Assembly: GCF_003263515.1 (NCBI RefSeq)
Contig: NZ_JYDE01000042.1
Location: 1-64,000, forward strand
Source: Rahnella inusitata
Lineage (GTDB): Bacteria > Pseudomonadota > Gammaproteobacteria > Enterobacterales > Enterobacteriaceae
Direction: 5' to 3'
Length of the DNA: 64,000 bases
Within the stretch, counting starts at the first letter, position 1. Each line of letters begins with the position of its first letter. A program made the position numbers and the translations under genes. The notes below the pieces were generated by a model that did no database searches, was not told where the DNA came from, and saw only the letters and a list, made by a program, of their open reading frames with translations. Below are positions 1 through 9,624 of the stretch, one piece after another.

Positions 1-562
1 CGGCAGCAGCGGCTTTTTTCTGTGCATCAGCCTGGGCTTTGGCGGCTTCTTTCGCCGCATCGGCTTTAGCCTGAACGGCAGCTTCTTTCGCTGCTTCCGC
101 TTTGGCTTGCGCCGCAGCCGCTTCTGCTTGTTTCTGTTGTTCTTTGGCCTGCTCAGCGGCTTGTTCAGCCTGTTTCTGCTGCTGGGCCTGTTCCTGAGCC
201 TGCTGCTTCGCATCCTGCTGCGCTTGCAGACGCTCTTTCTCTAACTCTTTCAGGCGCTGTTGTTCTGCCGCCTGCTTCTGCTGTAATTCTTCAGCCTGTT
301 GCTCTGATTTTTTCTGACGTGCTGCTGCAGCACGTTGGGAATCAGCCTGTTGCTGCTGTTGACGGTTGTACTGATCGACCACTGCACTGGGATCGACCAT
401 TACCGCGGAGATATCACTACCGCCACCGCCGCCACTCATGCTGGTATCTTCGTCCAGCGATCCCAAAATCAGCAGGCCTATAATGATGATATGCAGAACG
501 ACCGAAACAATAACGGCGCGTTTGAGCTTATCGTTTTGTTCAGTTGCAGTTGCCTTTACCAA
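1..562 (-). CDS. tolA: TolA, Tol-Pal envelope-spanning protein (partial, C-terminus outside window)
   Basis: TolA links the inner-membrane TolQR motor to Pal and TolB at the outer membrane and is needed for envelope constriction at division. Only about 187 N-terminal codons are present. The start read here is TTG at 562 (LVKATATEQNDKLKRAV), with a GGGA eight bases upstream; E. coli has the same place and a similar VKATEQNDKLKRA sequence. A single membrane segment (about residues 15-35) is followed by a Gly-rich linker (SGGGGGSD) and then a long Gln/Ala/Lys/Glu-rich region typical of TolA domain II, expected to be helical. The C-terminal domain III is missing because the window begins inside the gene. 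Last gene of ybgC-tolQ-tolR-tolA as far as visible; the gap to tolR is 114 bases. Confidence 0.93.
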   Translation of the reverse strand, partial: MVKATATEQNDKLKRAVIVSVVLHIIIIGLLILGSLDEDTSMSGGGGGSDISAVMVDPSAVVDQYNRQQQQQADSQRAAAARQKKSEQQAEELQQKQAAEQQRLKELEKERLQAQQDAKQQAQEQAQQQKQAEQAAEQAKEQQKQAEAAAAQAKAEAAKEAAVQAKADAAKEAAKAQADAQKKAAAA

Positions 563-676
563 AATAGATTTCCCAAGACAGGATTACCAAAACCCGGATC
601 CCTTCAGTGCCTGTCGTTCTCTTTTAACAAGGCAGGGAAAGCCGGGTTTCAAATAAGTGTTACAAATTACCTATCC

Positions 677-1108
677 TTAGATAGGTTGTGTCATCAATCC
701 GACAGATTTCACACCGGCCTGATGCAACATATTCAGCGCCTTGATGATTTCATCATAAGGCACATCTTTTGCACCGCCGATCAGAAAGACCGTCTTCGGA
801 TTGGCCTGAATACGGCTGGTCGCTTCTGCGATAACCTGCTGTTCAGGCAACTGTTCCATACGCTGATGATCCACCACAATGGTGTACTGACCGACGCCTG
901 AGACTTCAACAATCACTGGCGGGTTATCATCGCTGGATACCGCTTTGGAATCCGTCGCGTCAGGCAGATCTACTTCCACGCTCTGAGTAATAATCGGTGC
1001 TGTTGCCATAAAAATCAGTAACAGAACCAGCAGTACGTCCAGCAGCGGAACAATGTTGATCTCCGACTTACCTTCGCGACGGTTACGACGACCTCGTGAA
1101 CGAGCCAT
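677..1108 (-). CDS. tolR: TolR, Tol-Pal motor stator subunit
   Basis: 143-residue ExbD/TolR-family protein, the usual TolR length. With TolQ it uses the proton gradient to energise TolA. A basic N-terminus (MARSRGRRNRR) precedes one membrane helix at about residues 18-38 that carries the proton-pathway aspartate in the motif NIVPLLDVLLVLL; the rest is periplasmic and ends in the conserved region SVGLMTQPI. It lies 11 bases after tolQ and clearly shares its transcript. Confidence 0.97.
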   Translation of the reverse strand: MARSRGRRNRREGKSEINIVPLLDVLLVLLLIFMATAPIITQSVEVDLPDATDSKAVSSDDNPPVIVEVSGVGQYTIVVDHQRMEQLPEQQVIAEATSRIQANPKTVFLIGGAKDVPYDEIIKALNMLHQAGVKSVGLMTQPI

Positions 1109-1119
1109 ACTCTCCCCCT

Positions 1120-1809
1120 TTAGTTACTGCTGGTTTCGCGAGAGAAAGCCTGACGGTGCAGGATGGCCGTAAATTCTTCCATGAAGTTATCGTAGTTTTG
1201 CTCAAGCTTGTTCACGCGCTGGTTGAGGCGGTTATACGCCATAACCGCAGGGATAGCAGCAAACAAACCGATCGCAGTAGCAATCAGTGCTTCTGCAATA
1301 CCCGGTGCAACCATTTGCAGGGTAGCCTGTTTCACAGAACCTAAGCCGATAAAGGCGTGCATGATGCCCCAGACCGTACCAAACAGACCGATGTACGGGC
1401 TGATGGAACCGACAGTGCCGAGGAATGGAATGTGCATTTCAAGGGATTCGAGTTCACGGTTAAAAGAAATACGCATCGCACGCGAAGAACCTTCAATCAC
1501 AGATTCAGGTGCATGGCTGTTGGCACGATGAAGACGTGCAAACTCTTTAAAACCGGAATGGAAGATTTGCTCTGCCCCGCTCAGGGTTTCGCGACGGCCC
1601 TGGCTTTCCTGATACAAACGGGAAAGCTCAATACCGGACCAGAATTTATCTTCAAACGCTTCTGCCTCACGGGTGGCGGCATTCAGCACTTTCGTACGTT
1701 GAATGATGATTGCCCAAGACGCGACAGAGAAGCACACCAGGATAAGCATAATCAGCTTAACCAGGATGCTGGCCTTTAAAAATAAATCAAGCATGTTCAT
1801 GTCAGTCAC
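1120..1809 (-). CDS. tolQ: TolQ, Tol-Pal motor channel subunit
   Basis: 229-residue MotA/TolQ/ExbB-family proton channel protein, nearly identical in sequence to E. coli TolQ. Three membrane helices are visible (about 15-38, 135-160 and 170-195); the conserved loop [20 protein letters not shown] lies before and in the second helix. It forms the pentameric stator with TolR. The ATG overlaps the ybgC stop by four bases (ATGA), which implies translational coupling. Confidence 0.98.
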   Translation of the reverse strand: MTDMNMLDLFLKASILVKLIMLILVCFSVASWAIIIQRTKVLNAATREAEAFEDKFWSGIELSRLYQESQGRRETLSGAEQIFHSGFKEFARLHRANSHAPESVIEGSSRAMRISFNRELESLEMHIPFLGTVGSISPYIGLFGTVWGIMHAFIGLGSVKQATLQMVAPGIAEALIATAIGLFAAIPAVMAYNRLNQRVNKLEQNYDNFMEEFTAILHRQAFSRETSSN

Positions 1810-2210
1810 TGCTTAAACTCCGCGACAATAGACTTAGGAAGCGCTCGTGGCTTCATTTGGTGTGGATCAATGCACGCAATTAACACTTCCGCAGAACTCA
1901 GAAGGTTTCCTTGCGAATCAAGAATTCGTTGTGCAAAAGTAAGAGAAGCTCCGCGAATGGACGTAATCTCACTCTGGACATCCAGCATGTCATCTAGACG
2001 AGCTGGTGCAAAGTATTCGACCGTCATGCGGCGGACAGCAAAAGCGACGTGTTCGCCCAGCAACTGTTGCTGGTGAAAATTGCGTTGGCGCAACATCTCT
2101 GTGCGAGCCCTTTCATAAAAGGCGACGTATCGAGCGTGGTAGACCACGCCTCCCGCGTCTGTGTCTTCATAGTAGACACGAACCGGCCATCGGAACAACG
2201 AATTACTCAC
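1806..2210 (-). CDS. ybgC: YbgC, acyl-CoA thioesterase of the Tol-Pal operon
   Basis: 134-residue hotdog-fold thioesterase, exactly the E. coli length when the GTG at 2210 is used (preceded by GGGA at six bases); a longer in-frame ATG at 2252 would add 14 non-conserved residues and is less likely. The 4HBT family signature [16 protein letters not shown] is present with the catalytic aspartate at residue 18. In E. coli the enzyme hydrolyses short acyl-CoAs and associates with phospholipid-synthesis enzymes; its exact role beside tol is unsettled. First gene of the Tol operon. Confidence 0.96.
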   Translation of the reverse strand: MSNSLFRWPVRVYYEDTDAGGVVYHARYVAFYERARTEMLRQRNFHQQQLLGEHVAFAVRRMTVEYFAPARLDDMLDVQSEITSIRGASLTFAQRILDSQGNLLSSAEVLIACIDPHQMKPRALPKSIVAEFKQ

Positions 2211-2297
2211 TGTACATCCCGTAATGCAATTTGACGGCACTACTATACTCAAGAGGGCTGGGGTTGGGAATGGGTTGCATTGATGTATTGAAAATAA

Positions 2298-2320
2298 TTA
2301 TGGGCCAGAACGGCCCATAA
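2298..2320 (-). terminator. Candidate terminator of cydABX-ybgE
   Basis: Perfect 9-bp stem (TTATGGGCC / GGCCCATAA, loop AGAAC). Read on the minus strand it is followed by TTATTTTC, a weak U tract. It lies 29 bases after the ybgE stop and before the ybgC start, so it probably separates the cyd operon from the Tol operon. Confidence 0.6.
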
Positions 2321-2348
2321 GATTTTGAATGTAAATCTGTGTATTTAT

Positions 2349-2642
2349 TCAGCTAAAAAAGTATAGAAGACCAGCAGCTAAGGCAATCATAGCGAGCAAC
2401 GGGCAAAAGAATGCTTTCCAAATCGACTTATGCGGGCGGAATCCCAGACCGTGGATCACGCCAGCACACACCGCCCAAATCAGAATGATCCCATGCCACA
2501 CTTCCAGCTGACTGGTCGACGAGGCAAACATACCCGGTTTCCAGAACACACAGCCGGCAAGAACCAGCGACATCACCAGTGAAAGGGCCCGCAAGGGGCC
2601 CTTATCGGTGAGGGCGTAAATCTTATCCGCGATCACACTCAT
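2349..2642 (-). CDS. ybgE: YbgE, cyd operon membrane protein
   Basis: 97-residue protein of the YbgE family with about three hydrophobic segments (roughly 18-36, 48-66 and 77-96) and the conserved stretch WAVCAGVIHGLGFRPHK. The family is encoded almost only behind cytochrome bd genes; a direct function in the oxidase has not been settled. Its ATG overlaps the cydX stop by one base (TAATG), so translation is probably coupled. Confidence 0.95.
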   Translation of the reverse strand: MSVIADKIYALTDKGPLRALSLVMSLVLAGCVFWKPGMFASSTSQLEVWHGIILIWAVCAGVIHGLGFRPHKSIWKAFFCPLLAMIALAAGLLYFFS

Positions 2643-2755
2643 TACTTCTCTTCTTTGGCAGCTTTATTGGCTTCGCTGTGCTCAAACGCCAGCGCGGTAA
2701 TGATACCAAACGAGCAAGCCAGTAAGGTGCCGAGGATCCAGGCAAAATACCACAT
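2642..2755 (-). CDS. cydX: CydX, small subunit of cytochrome bd-I
   Basis: A 37-residue ORF starting MWYFAWILGTLLACSFGI, essentially the E. coli CydX sequence and the same length. A single membrane helix fills residues 3-24, followed by a short charged tail ending KAAKEEK. CydX is required for stable, active CydAB and for the heme b595/d environment. The gene begins 10 bases after cydB with AAGGAG upstream and ends overlapping ybgE. Confidence 0.97.
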   Translation of the reverse strand: MWYFAWILGTLLACSFGIITALAFEHSEANKAAKEEK

Positions 2756-2765
2756 GGTGTTCTCC

Positions 2766-3905
2766 TTAATACAACGAATGCTTGTTGTTCTCGATGTAGT
2801 TTTTATCGAGGCGACCGAACATCTTGTAATACGCCCATGAGGTGTAAATCAGGATGAGTGGCACAAAGATACAGGCTACAACGGTCATCACTCTCAGCGT
2901 CAGCAGTGTGGAGGTCGCATCCCACATGGTCAGGCTGGCATTCGGCTCAGTAATGGACGGCATCACGAACGGGAACATGGTGATACCGGCAGTCAGGATC
3001 ACACAGGCGATAGTCAGTGAGTTACTGATAAACGCCAGTGCGCCCTTGTTGATGCGTGAGAACAGAATGGTCAGCAGCGGCAGAATAACGCCGAGCGCAG
3101 GGATAGCCCACAGGCCCGGTGTTTTATTGAAGTTAGCCAGCCAGGCGCCCGCTTCGTGAGATACCGTTTTGCGCAGAGGATTCGACGGGCCCGCGTGATC
3201 CATCACTGAAGTCACGGTGAAGCCATCAATCCCTTTGACTAACCAGATACCGGCAAGCAGGAAGCACACCATCATCACCAGCGCGGAAATCTGGGATGCC
3301 GCACGGGTACGCAGATGCAGTTCACCCACGGTACGCATTTGCAGATAGGTTGCGCCCTGCGTGATAAGCATGGTCAGGCTGACCAGACCGGCGAGAATGC
3401 CGTACGGGTTCAGCAGCTGCAACAGGTTGCCGGTGTAGAAGAGACGCAGATCGTTATCAATGTGGAACGGAACGCCCAACAACAGGTTACCGAATGCCAC
3501 GCCGAACACTAATGCCGGCACGAAGCTCCCGATGAAGATGCCCCAGTCCCACATGCCACGCCAGCGTGCGCTATCGACTTTTGAACGATAGTCAAAACCG
3601 AGCGGACGGAAGAATAAGGCGCACAGCACCAGCACCATCGCGGCGTAGAAACCGGAGAATGCCGCGGCGTAGACCATCGGCCAGGCAGCGAACAGCGCGC
3701 CGCCGGCGGTGATGAGCCAGACCTGGTTACCGTCCCAGTGCGGGGCGATGGCGTTGATCATTACCCGGCGGTCGGTATCGGTTTTGCCGATAATACGCAC
3801 CAGAATGCCTACGCCCATATCGAATCCATCGGTGACTGCGAAGCCGATAAACAGCACGCCAATCAGCACCCACCAGATGAACCTTAGCGATTCATAATCA
3901 AACAT
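2766..3905 (-). CDS. cydB: Cytochrome bd-I ubiquinol oxidase subunit II
   Basis: 379 residues, the same length as E. coli CydB. A polytopic protein with 8-9 predicted membrane helices; the N-terminal MFDYESLRFIWWVLIGVLF and the motif FDMGVGIL are family signatures. CydB scaffolds CydA and carries a quinone in known structures. It sits 14 bases after cydA and 10 bases before cydX, in one operon. Confidence 0.98.
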   Translation of the reverse strand: MFDYESLRFIWWVLIGVLFIGFAVTDGFDMGVGILVRIIGKTDTDRRVMINAIAPHWDGNQVWLITAGGALFAAWPMVYAAAFSGFYAAMVLVLCALFFRPLGFDYRSKVDSARWRGMWDWGIFIGSFVPALVFGVAFGNLLLGVPFHIDNDLRLFYTGNLLQLLNPYGILAGLVSLTMLITQGATYLQMRTVGELHLRTRAASQISALVMMVCFLLAGIWLVKGIDGFTVTSVMDHAGPSNPLRKTVSHEAGAWLANFNKTPGLWAIPALGVILPLLTILFSRINKGALAFISNSLTIACVILTAGITMFPFVMPSITEPNASLTMWDATSTLLTLRVMTVVACIFVPLILIYTSWAYYKMFGRLDKNYIENNKHSLY

Positions 3906-3919
3906 ATTTGGACTCCCTT

Positions 3920-5488
3920 TTACCGAGTTTGCTCAAGTGGCGCTGGAGTTTGTTCAAAGTGATAGCGACCTGTTTTCAGGCTGCTTGGGCCCAGGCGTGC
4001 ATATTTGAACATCAGGAACATCTCAGCGATCAGGAACAGGGTGTACAGGCCGCAGATCAGAATCATCGACGTCAGTACATCACCTACCGTCAGTGAAGAG
4101 TGCGCAACCGCAGTCGGTAGCACTTCACCAATCGCCCAAGGCTGACGACCGTATTCCGCCACAAACCAGCCCGCTTCCACAGCAATCCACGGTAATGGCA
4201 GGCCGAGGAACACCGCGCGGTGCAGCCAGCGTTTCTGACCAATCTTGCCACGGATCACCGCGAAGAAGGACAGACCGATCAGCACTAACATCAGGATGCC
4301 GCAAGCAACCATGATACGGAATGCGAAATACAACGGCAGAACGCGAGGAATAGAATCTTTGGTGGCTTTCTGGATTTGTGCATCACTCGCATCAGCCGGG
4401 TTATCGGTATAGCGTTTGAGCAACATACCGTAGCCCAGATCCTGCTTGGCGCTTTCGAAATCGCTGCGTACTTTCGGGTCAGTGTTACCTGAACGCAGTT
4501 CTTCCAGCAGGGTGTACGCTTTCATCCCGTTGCGGATACGCACTTCGTGTTGCGCCATCAGGTCTTTCAGACCGGTGACCGGCGTATCAACCGAGCGCGT
4601 TGCGATGAGCCCCAGCAGGTATGGAATCTGAATAGAATATTCGTTTTCCATTTTGTCCTGATTCGGCATGCCGAACAGCGTGAAGCTGGCTGGTGCAGGT
4701 TGGGTATCCCACTCGGCTTCAATGGCAGCCAGTTTCGTTTTCTGTACGTCACCCATTTCGTAACCGGACTCATCACCCAGCACGATAACGGAAAGTACAG
4801 CCGCCAGACCGAAACTTGCGGCGATAGCGAATGAACGCTTCGCGAAACCGATGTCACGGCCTTTAAGCAGGTAATAAGAGCTGATGGCCAGAATGAACAT
4901 CGCGCCAGTCACATAACCGGATGCCACGGTGTGAACGAATTTAACCTGCGCAACCGGGTTCAGAACCAGCTCAGAGAAGCTGACCATTTCCATGCGCATG
5001 GTTTCGTAGTTGAAGGTTGATGCAATCGGGTTCTGCATCCAGCCGTTCGCCACCAGGATCCACAATGCTGATAAGTTCGACCCGAGGGCAACGAACCAGG
5101 TCACCGTCATATGCTGAACTTTAGACAGACGATCCCAACCAAAGAAGAACAGGCCGACTAATGTGGATTCAAGGAAGAACGCCATTAAACCTTCAATCGC
5201 CAGAGGCGCACCGAAGATATCACCGACGTAATGTGAGAAATATGACCAGTTGGTCCCGAACTGGAATTCCATGGTTAAACCGGTGGCGACACCAAGTGCA
5301 AAGTTAATTGCAAAAAGTTTGCCCCAGAATTTGGTCATATCTTTATAGATTTGTTTGCCCGAAAGCACATAAACCGTTTCCATAATTGCCAGTAAAAACG
5401 CCATACCCAGCGTTAATGGGACAAATAGGAAATGGTACATGGCTGTTAAAGCAAACTGTAAACGCGACAGTTCAACGATATCAAACAT
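3920..5488 (-). CDS. cydA: Cytochrome bd-I ubiquinol oxidase subunit I
   Basis: Oxidises quinol and reduces oxygen at high affinity using hemes b558, b595 and d, without proton pumping. The ATG at 5488 gives 522 residues ([14 protein letters not shown]), the E. coli length; an in-frame ATG at 5521 would add 11 non-conserved residues. His19 (b595 ligand), the FFLEST glutamate helix, and the long Q-loop motif [13 protein letters not shown] are visible. First gene of cydABX-ybgE, with AAGGGG before the start. Confidence 0.98.
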   Translation of the reverse strand: MFDIVELSRLQFALTAMYHFLFVPLTLGMAFLLAIMETVYVLSGKQIYKDMTKFWGKLFAINFALGVATGLTMEFQFGTNWSYFSHYVGDIFGAPLAIEGLMAFFLESTLVGLFFFGWDRLSKVQHMTVTWFVALGSNLSALWILVANGWMQNPIASTFNYETMRMEMVSFSELVLNPVAQVKFVHTVASGYVTGAMFILAISSYYLLKGRDIGFAKRSFAIAASFGLAAVLSVIVLGDESGYEMGDVQKTKLAAIEAEWDTQPAPASFTLFGMPNQDKMENEYSIQIPYLLGLIATRSVDTPVTGLKDLMAQHEVRIRNGMKAYTLLEELRSGNTDPKVRSDFESAKQDLGYGMLLKRYTDNPADASDAQIQKATKDSIPRVLPLYFAFRIMVACGILMLVLIGLSFFAVIRGKIGQKRWLHRAVFLGLPLPWIAVEAGWFVAEYGRQPWAIGEVLPTAVAHSSLTVGDVLTSMILICGLYTLFLIAEMFLMFKYARLGPSSLKTGRYHFEQTPAPLEQTR

Positions 5489-6121
5489 CTTGACCCCTTG
5501 CTCCTCGGAGGAAGACCCCAACTTGCGATCTCTGACGAATCGGTCACCCGGAACGCCTCATGACTACCAGAATTCAAATCAAATGTGTGCAGAACAGAAA
5601 TGTCTGCGATATGACGGAGTAAGACCGGCTCGCAGGCACTCTGATACCCGACAAAAAACCGACCTTTCAGCCTCGAACAGGGCTTTGCGGACAGGAAAAA
5701 TTTCGGGAAAAGTAAACATACAAAATACTGATGTTACAGGGCTGATATGTTACGCCACTAATTCCACACAATAAATAGGTTTTTTAGTGACCCAAAGCGG
5801 ATTTACGCATACAGGTCAATTAGCGCTCAGATCTGCCTCATCGGGTGAAATTGATCTGACGCAATTTAAGCCCATCTCATTGTTTATTTCTATATAAGAT
5901 ACCGCAAATTCCAAAAAAATATTTCCGGATGTTACTGATGGGTTTCAATACACTTTAATGATGACTTTATTGTTAATTAATTGTGTTTATATGGTTGGCA
6001 ATAATACTCATCCAGCTACTTTAAAATCCCTATTTATTAACTTTCCATTCCCAGTGAACCTATCGTGCGTTGTTAATAAATATGACTTAAATCGGTTATT
6101 GTTAAACATTATAGCAGCAAT
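5489..6121. other. Intergenic region upstream of cydA
   Basis: About 630 bases, AT-rich towards 6121, with no convincing gene. In E. coli the mng genes occupy this place; here they are absent. The sequence TTGATCTGACGCAA at 5851-5864 resembles an FNR site (TTGAT-N4-ATCAA) with about seven of ten positions matching, which would suit oxygen control of cydA. This assignment is weak. The ORF at 5958-6143 is very AT-rich, lacks a ribosome site and has no recognisable product. Confidence 0.4.
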
Positions 6122-6145
6122 AAAAAAGGTCACCCGAAGGTGACC
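6122..6145 (-). terminator. Intrinsic terminator of the sdh-suc operon
   Basis: Perfect stem GGTCACC / GGTGACC with a TTCG tetraloop (minus strand) followed by six T residues. It lies 62 bases after the sucD stop and closes the sdhCDAB-sucABCD transcript. Confidence 0.93.
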
Positions 6146-6206
6146 AACATGTCGAATCTTTGTCGCTTTCAACCCGCCAGAATTTTTCTGGCAGGCGATG
6201 TCGTAC
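6122..6206 (-). ncRNA. Candidate 3'-UTR sRNA of sucD (SdhX/RybD position)
   Basis: In E. coli the 3' end of the sdh-suc mRNA is processed into the small RNA SdhX (RybD). The equivalent 85 bases here hold two hairpins on the minus strand: GCCAGAA/TTCTGGC (6176-6182 with 6186-6192, three-base loop) and the terminator stem at 6128-6145, with a single-stranded linker between. The position and shape fit; sequence identity to SdhX was not checked. Confidence 0.45.
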
Positions 6207-7079
6207 TTACTGTGGCAGCAGTGATTTTACTGCTTCACCGATATCAGCCAGGCTGCGAACGGTTTTTACACCGGCCGCTTCCAGCGCAGCAAATTTATCA
6301 TCTGCAGTGCCTTTACCACCGGCAATGATGGCGCCAGCGTGGCCCATACGTTTGCCTTTCGGCGCAGTCACACCAGCGATATAACCTACAACCGGTTTGG
6401 TCACGTGTGCTTTGATATAAGCTGCTGCTTCTTCTTCCGCATTACCACCGATCTCACCGATCATCACGATCACTTCAGTCTGCGGATCTTCCTGGAACAG
6501 CTTCAGAATATCGATGAAGTTAGAACCCGGGATCGGGTCACCGCCGATACCGACGCAGGTGGACTGGCCGTAACCGTAATCAGTCGTCTGCTTAACGGCT
6601 TCATAAGTCAATGTACCGGAGCGGGAAACGATGCCCACTTTGCCCGGCAGGTGAATGTGGCCCGGCATGATGCCGATTTTGCATTCGCCCGGTGTGATCA
6701 CGCCCGGGCAGTTTGGCCCGATCATGACCGCATCGCTTTGGTCGAGCTTCATCTTCACAACCAGCATATCCAGCGTCGGGATGCCTTCGGTAATACAGAT
6801 GATAAGCTTGATACCCGCATCCAGCGCTTCCAGAATGGAATCTTTGCAGAACGGTGCCGGAACATAAATCACAGACGCGGTGGCGCCGGTGGTTTCTACC
6901 GCTTCACGCACGGTGTTAAATACTGGCAGACCCAGATGTTCGGTGCCGCCTTTACCCGGCGTCACGCCGCCGACCATTTTTGTGCCATAAGCGATGGCTT
7001 GTTCGGAGTGGAAAGTCCCCTGGCTACCGGTGAAACCCTGGCAGATAACTTTGGTGTTCTTGTTGATTAAAATCGACAT
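6207..7079 (-). CDS. sucD: Succinyl-CoA synthetase alpha subunit
   Basis: 290 residues against 289 in E. coli. The N-terminal CoA-binding Rossmann domain ([17 protein letters not shown]) is followed by the ligase domain; the phosphohistidine lies in [18 protein letters not shown]. With SucC it converts succinyl-CoA, ADP and phosphate to succinate, CoA and ATP. Its ATG overlaps the sucC stop (TAATG). Last gene of the operon. Confidence 0.98.
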   Translation of the reverse strand: MSILINKNTKVICQGFTGSQGTFHSEQAIAYGTKMVGGVTPGKGGTEHLGLPVFNTVREAVETTGATASVIYVPAPFCKDSILEALDAGIKLIICITEGIPTLDMLVVKMKLDQSDAVMIGPNCPGVITPGECKIGIMPGHIHLPGKVGIVSRSGTLTYEAVKQTTDYGYGQSTCVGIGGDPIPGSNFIDILKLFQEDPQTEVIVMIGEIGGNAEEEAAAYIKAHVTKPVVGYIAGVTAPKGKRMGHAGAIIAGGKGTADDKFAALEAAGVKTVRSLADIGEAVKSLLPQ

Positions 7080-8245
7080 TATTTCCCCTCCACTGCCGCG
7101 ACAACTTGTTGAGCCGCATTCGTCAGGCTGGTCGCTGCAATGATGTTCAAACCGCTGTCCGCCAGTTTTTTGGCACCCAGCTCGGCATTGTTACCTTCAA
7201 GACGCACCACAACCGGCACGCTGACGCCCACTTCTTCCACCGCACCGATGATACCGTCGGCGATCAGGTCGCAACGAACGATACCGCCGAAGATGTTAAC
7301 GAAGACGGCTTTCACTTTTTCATCCGAAAGAATGATTTTGAAAGCTTCGGTCACGCGTTCTTTAGTCGCACCGCCGCCCACGTCGAGGAAGTTAGCCGGT
7401 TCGCCACCGTGCAGTTTCACGATGTCCATAGTGCCCATTGCCAGACCGGCACCGTTCACCATGCAACCGATGTTGCCGTCGAGCGCCACGTAGTTCAATT
7501 CCCACTGTGCAGCCTGAGCTTCGCGGGCATCTTCCTGACTGTGGTCACGCATTTCGCGCAGTTCTGGCTGACGGAACAAGGCGTTACCGTCCGCGCCCAG
7601 TTTGCCATCAAGGCAAATCAGGTCACCGGCGGTGGTCACCACCAGCGGGTTGATTTCGATCAGCGCCAGATCGCGCTCAAGGAAGATGTTCGCCAGACCC
7701 ATGAAGATCTTAGTGAACTGCTGAACCTGCTTACCGGTCAGACCCAGTTTGAAGGCCAGTTCGCGGCCCTGATACGGCTGCGGACCAGCCAGCGGATCCA
7801 GTGCCACTTTGTGGATCAGGTGCGGGGTTTCTTCCGCCACTTTTTCAATTTCCACGCCGCCTTCAGTAGACGCCATGAACACCACGCGACGGGAGCTGCG
7901 ATCGACTACCGCGCCGAGGTACAATTCTTTATCAATGTCAGTCGCCGCTTCAACCAGGATCTGGTTAACCGGCTGGCCCTGTGCGTCTGTCTGGTAAGTC
8001 ACCAGACGTTTGCCCAGCCAATGTTCAGCGAAAGCACGAATTTCTTCTTTGCTTTTCACCACTTTCACGCCGCCCGCTTTACCGCGACCACCGGCATGAA
8101 CCTGACATTTCACCACCCACGGACCGGCACCGATTTTCGATGCAGCCTCTTCCGCTTCACGCGGGGTGGAACAGGCGAAGCCTGATGGTGCTGGCAGGCC
8201 GTAGCGCAGGAAAAGCTGTTTCGCCTGATACTCATGTAAATTCAT
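7079..8245 (-). CDS. sucC: Succinyl-CoA synthetase beta subunit
   Basis: 388 residues, the E. coli length. The N-terminal ATP-grasp domain starts [20 protein letters not shown] and includes the Gly-rich loop [12 protein letters not shown]; the C-terminal half has the [12 protein letters not shown] region that contacts SucD. It follows sucB after a 100-base gap that holds a strong hairpin (8284-8309) and is coupled to sucD. Confidence 0.98.
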   Translation of the reverse strand: MNLHEYQAKQLFLRYGLPAPSGFACSTPREAEEAASKIGAGPWVVKCQVHAGGRGKAGGVKVVKSKEEIRAFAEHWLGKRLVTYQTDAQGQPVNQILVEAATDIDKELYLGAVVDRSSRRVVFMASTEGGVEIEKVAEETPHLIHKVALDPLAGPQPYQGRELAFKLGLTGKQVQQFTKIFMGLANIFLERDLALIEINPLVVTTAGDLICLDGKLGADGNALFRQPELREMRDHSQEDAREAQAAQWELNYVALDGNIGCMVNGAGLAMGTMDIVKLHGGEPANFLDVGGGATKERVTEAFKIILSDEKVKAVFVNIFGGIVRCDLIADGIIGAVEEVGVSVPVVVRLEGNNAELGAKKLADSGLNIIAATSLTNAAQQVVAAVEGK

Positions 8246-8283
8246 GATGTTCTATCCATTCTTATTCAGTAGGAGGGCTTTAT

Positions 8284-8309
8284 CAGTGGCACAGCGAACC
8301 GTGCCACTG
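8284..8309 (-). other. Hairpin between sucB and sucC
   Basis: Perfect inverted repeat CAGTGGCAC / GTGCCACTG with an 8-base loop. No T run follows on either strand, so it is more likely an mRNA stability or processing element than a terminator. It could set different amounts of sucAB and sucCD message. Confidence 0.5.
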
Positions 8310-8345
8310 AGGGTCGAGATCTCTTTTACTTACGGCAACCGGGGA

Positions 8346-9578
8346 CTAAACGTCCAACAGCAGACGAGCCGGATCTTCCAGCATCTCTTTAATGGTCACC
8401 AGGAAGCCGACCGATTCGCGGCCATCAACCAGACGGTGGTCGTAGGACAGTGCCAGATACATCATTGGCAAGATCACGACCTGACCATTCACTGCCATCG
8501 GACGATCTTTAATGGCGTGCATGCCGAGGATCGCGCTCTGCGGTGGGTTGATAATCGGAGTAGACATCAGGGAGCCAAAGACGCCGCCGTTGGTCACAGT
8601 AAAGTTACCGCCGGTCAGTTCTTCAACTTTCAATTTGCCGTCACGGCCTTTGATCGCCAGCTCTTTGATTTTCTTCTCGATATCCGCCATGCCCAGCGTA
8701 TCCACATCACGCAGAACCGGGGTCACCAGGCCACGTGGCGTTGAAACGGCAATGCTGACGTCGAAGTAGTTATGGTAAACCACATCTTCGCCATCAATGG
8801 AGGCGTTCACTTCCGGATAGCGTTTCAGCGCTTCAACCACGGCTTTCAGATAGAAAGACATGAAGCCCAGACGCACACCGTGACGTTTTTCGAAACCATC
8901 ACCGTACTGCTTACGCAGATCCATGATTGGCTTCATATTGATTTCGTTAAAGGTGGTCAGCATCGCAGTGCTGTTCTTGGCTTCCAGCAGACGCTCGGCA
9001 ACGCGTTTACGCAGACGGGTCATCGGTACGCGTTTTTCGCTGCGTGAACCCAGAGCCGGTGCCGGTGTTTCGCTGGCAGCAGGCGCTGAAGCAGGTGCGG
9101 TTGCAGGTTTCGCATCTTTGGCTTTCGCCAGGTGTTGCTCTACGTCTTCACGGGTCAGACGACCGCCCACACCGCTGCCTTTAATGGCGTTGGCATCAAG
9201 AGAATGTTCTGCAATCAGGCGGCGGATCGCCGGGCTGAGGGCGTCGCTGCTCTCTTCTTCCAGCGCAGCTGTGTGGCGTGCCGCAGGAGTCGCTTCTTTA
9301 TCGGAGCTTTTCTCAGTGCTTGGCTTACCAGAGCTGTTACCCGGACGAATGCGCGCCAGAATCTGACGGGAAATCACCGTTGCGCCTTCGTCTTCGATGA
9401 TGCTGTCCAGAATACCGGCTTCGCTCGCCGGCACTTCCAGAACCACTTTATCGGTTTCGATTTCTACCAGTACATCGTCACGCTCAACACTGTCGCCCGG
9501 CTTTTTGTGCCAGGTGGCAACCGTCGCATCCGCAACGGATTCAGGAAGGTCAGGGACCAGAATATCTACGCTACTCAT
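8346..9578 (-). CDS. sucB: 2-oxoglutarate dehydrogenase E2, dihydrolipoyl succinyltransferase
   Basis: 410 residues from the ATG at 9578 ([14 protein letters not shown]). Domains in order: lipoyl domain (about 1-80) with the lipoylated lysine in [11 protein letters not shown]; an Ala/Pro-rich linker; E1/E3-binding domain (about 112-148, [21 protein letters not shown]); a second linker; catalytic domain from about 175 with the histidine motif [13 protein letters not shown]. It transfers the succinyl group to CoA. It follows sucA by 46 bases. Confidence 0.98.
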   Translation of the reverse strand: MSSVDILVPDLPESVADATVATWHKKPGDSVERDDVLVEIETDKVVLEVPASEAGILDSIIEDEGATVISRQILARIRPGNSSGKPSTEKSSDKEATPAARHTAALEEESSDALSPAIRRLIAEHSLDANAIKGSGVGGRLTREDVEQHLAKAKDAKPATAPASAPAASETPAPALGSRSEKRVPMTRLRKRVAERLLEAKNSTAMLTTFNEINMKPIMDLRKQYGDGFEKRHGVRLGFMSFYLKAVVEALKRYPEVNASIDGEDVVYHNYFDVSIAVSTPRGLVTPVLRDVDTLGMADIEKKIKELAIKGRDGKLKVEELTGGNFTVTNGGVFGSLMSTPIINPPQSAILGMHAIKDRPMAVNGQVVILPMMYLALSYDHRLVDGRESVGFLVTIKEMLEDPARLLLDV

Positions 9579-9624
9579 TATCAATCCTTCTTATGTTCCA
9601 TATGGTTAACTGACACCAACGCGG

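Noticed and set aside
1-300. Low-complexity repeats at the window start as a tandem repeat or CRISPR-like array
   Set aside because: They encode the Ala/Lys/Gln/Glu-rich helix of TolA; repeats are irregular and in frame. No CRISPR-type regular spacers occur anywhere in the window.
335-901. 188-codon plus-strand frame over tolA and tolR
   Set aside because: Antisense shadow crossing a gene boundary; no ribosome site and no domain.
5958-6143. 61-codon frame upstream of cydA
   Set aside because: Very AT-rich, no ribosome site, no similarity noted, and it runs into the suc terminator.
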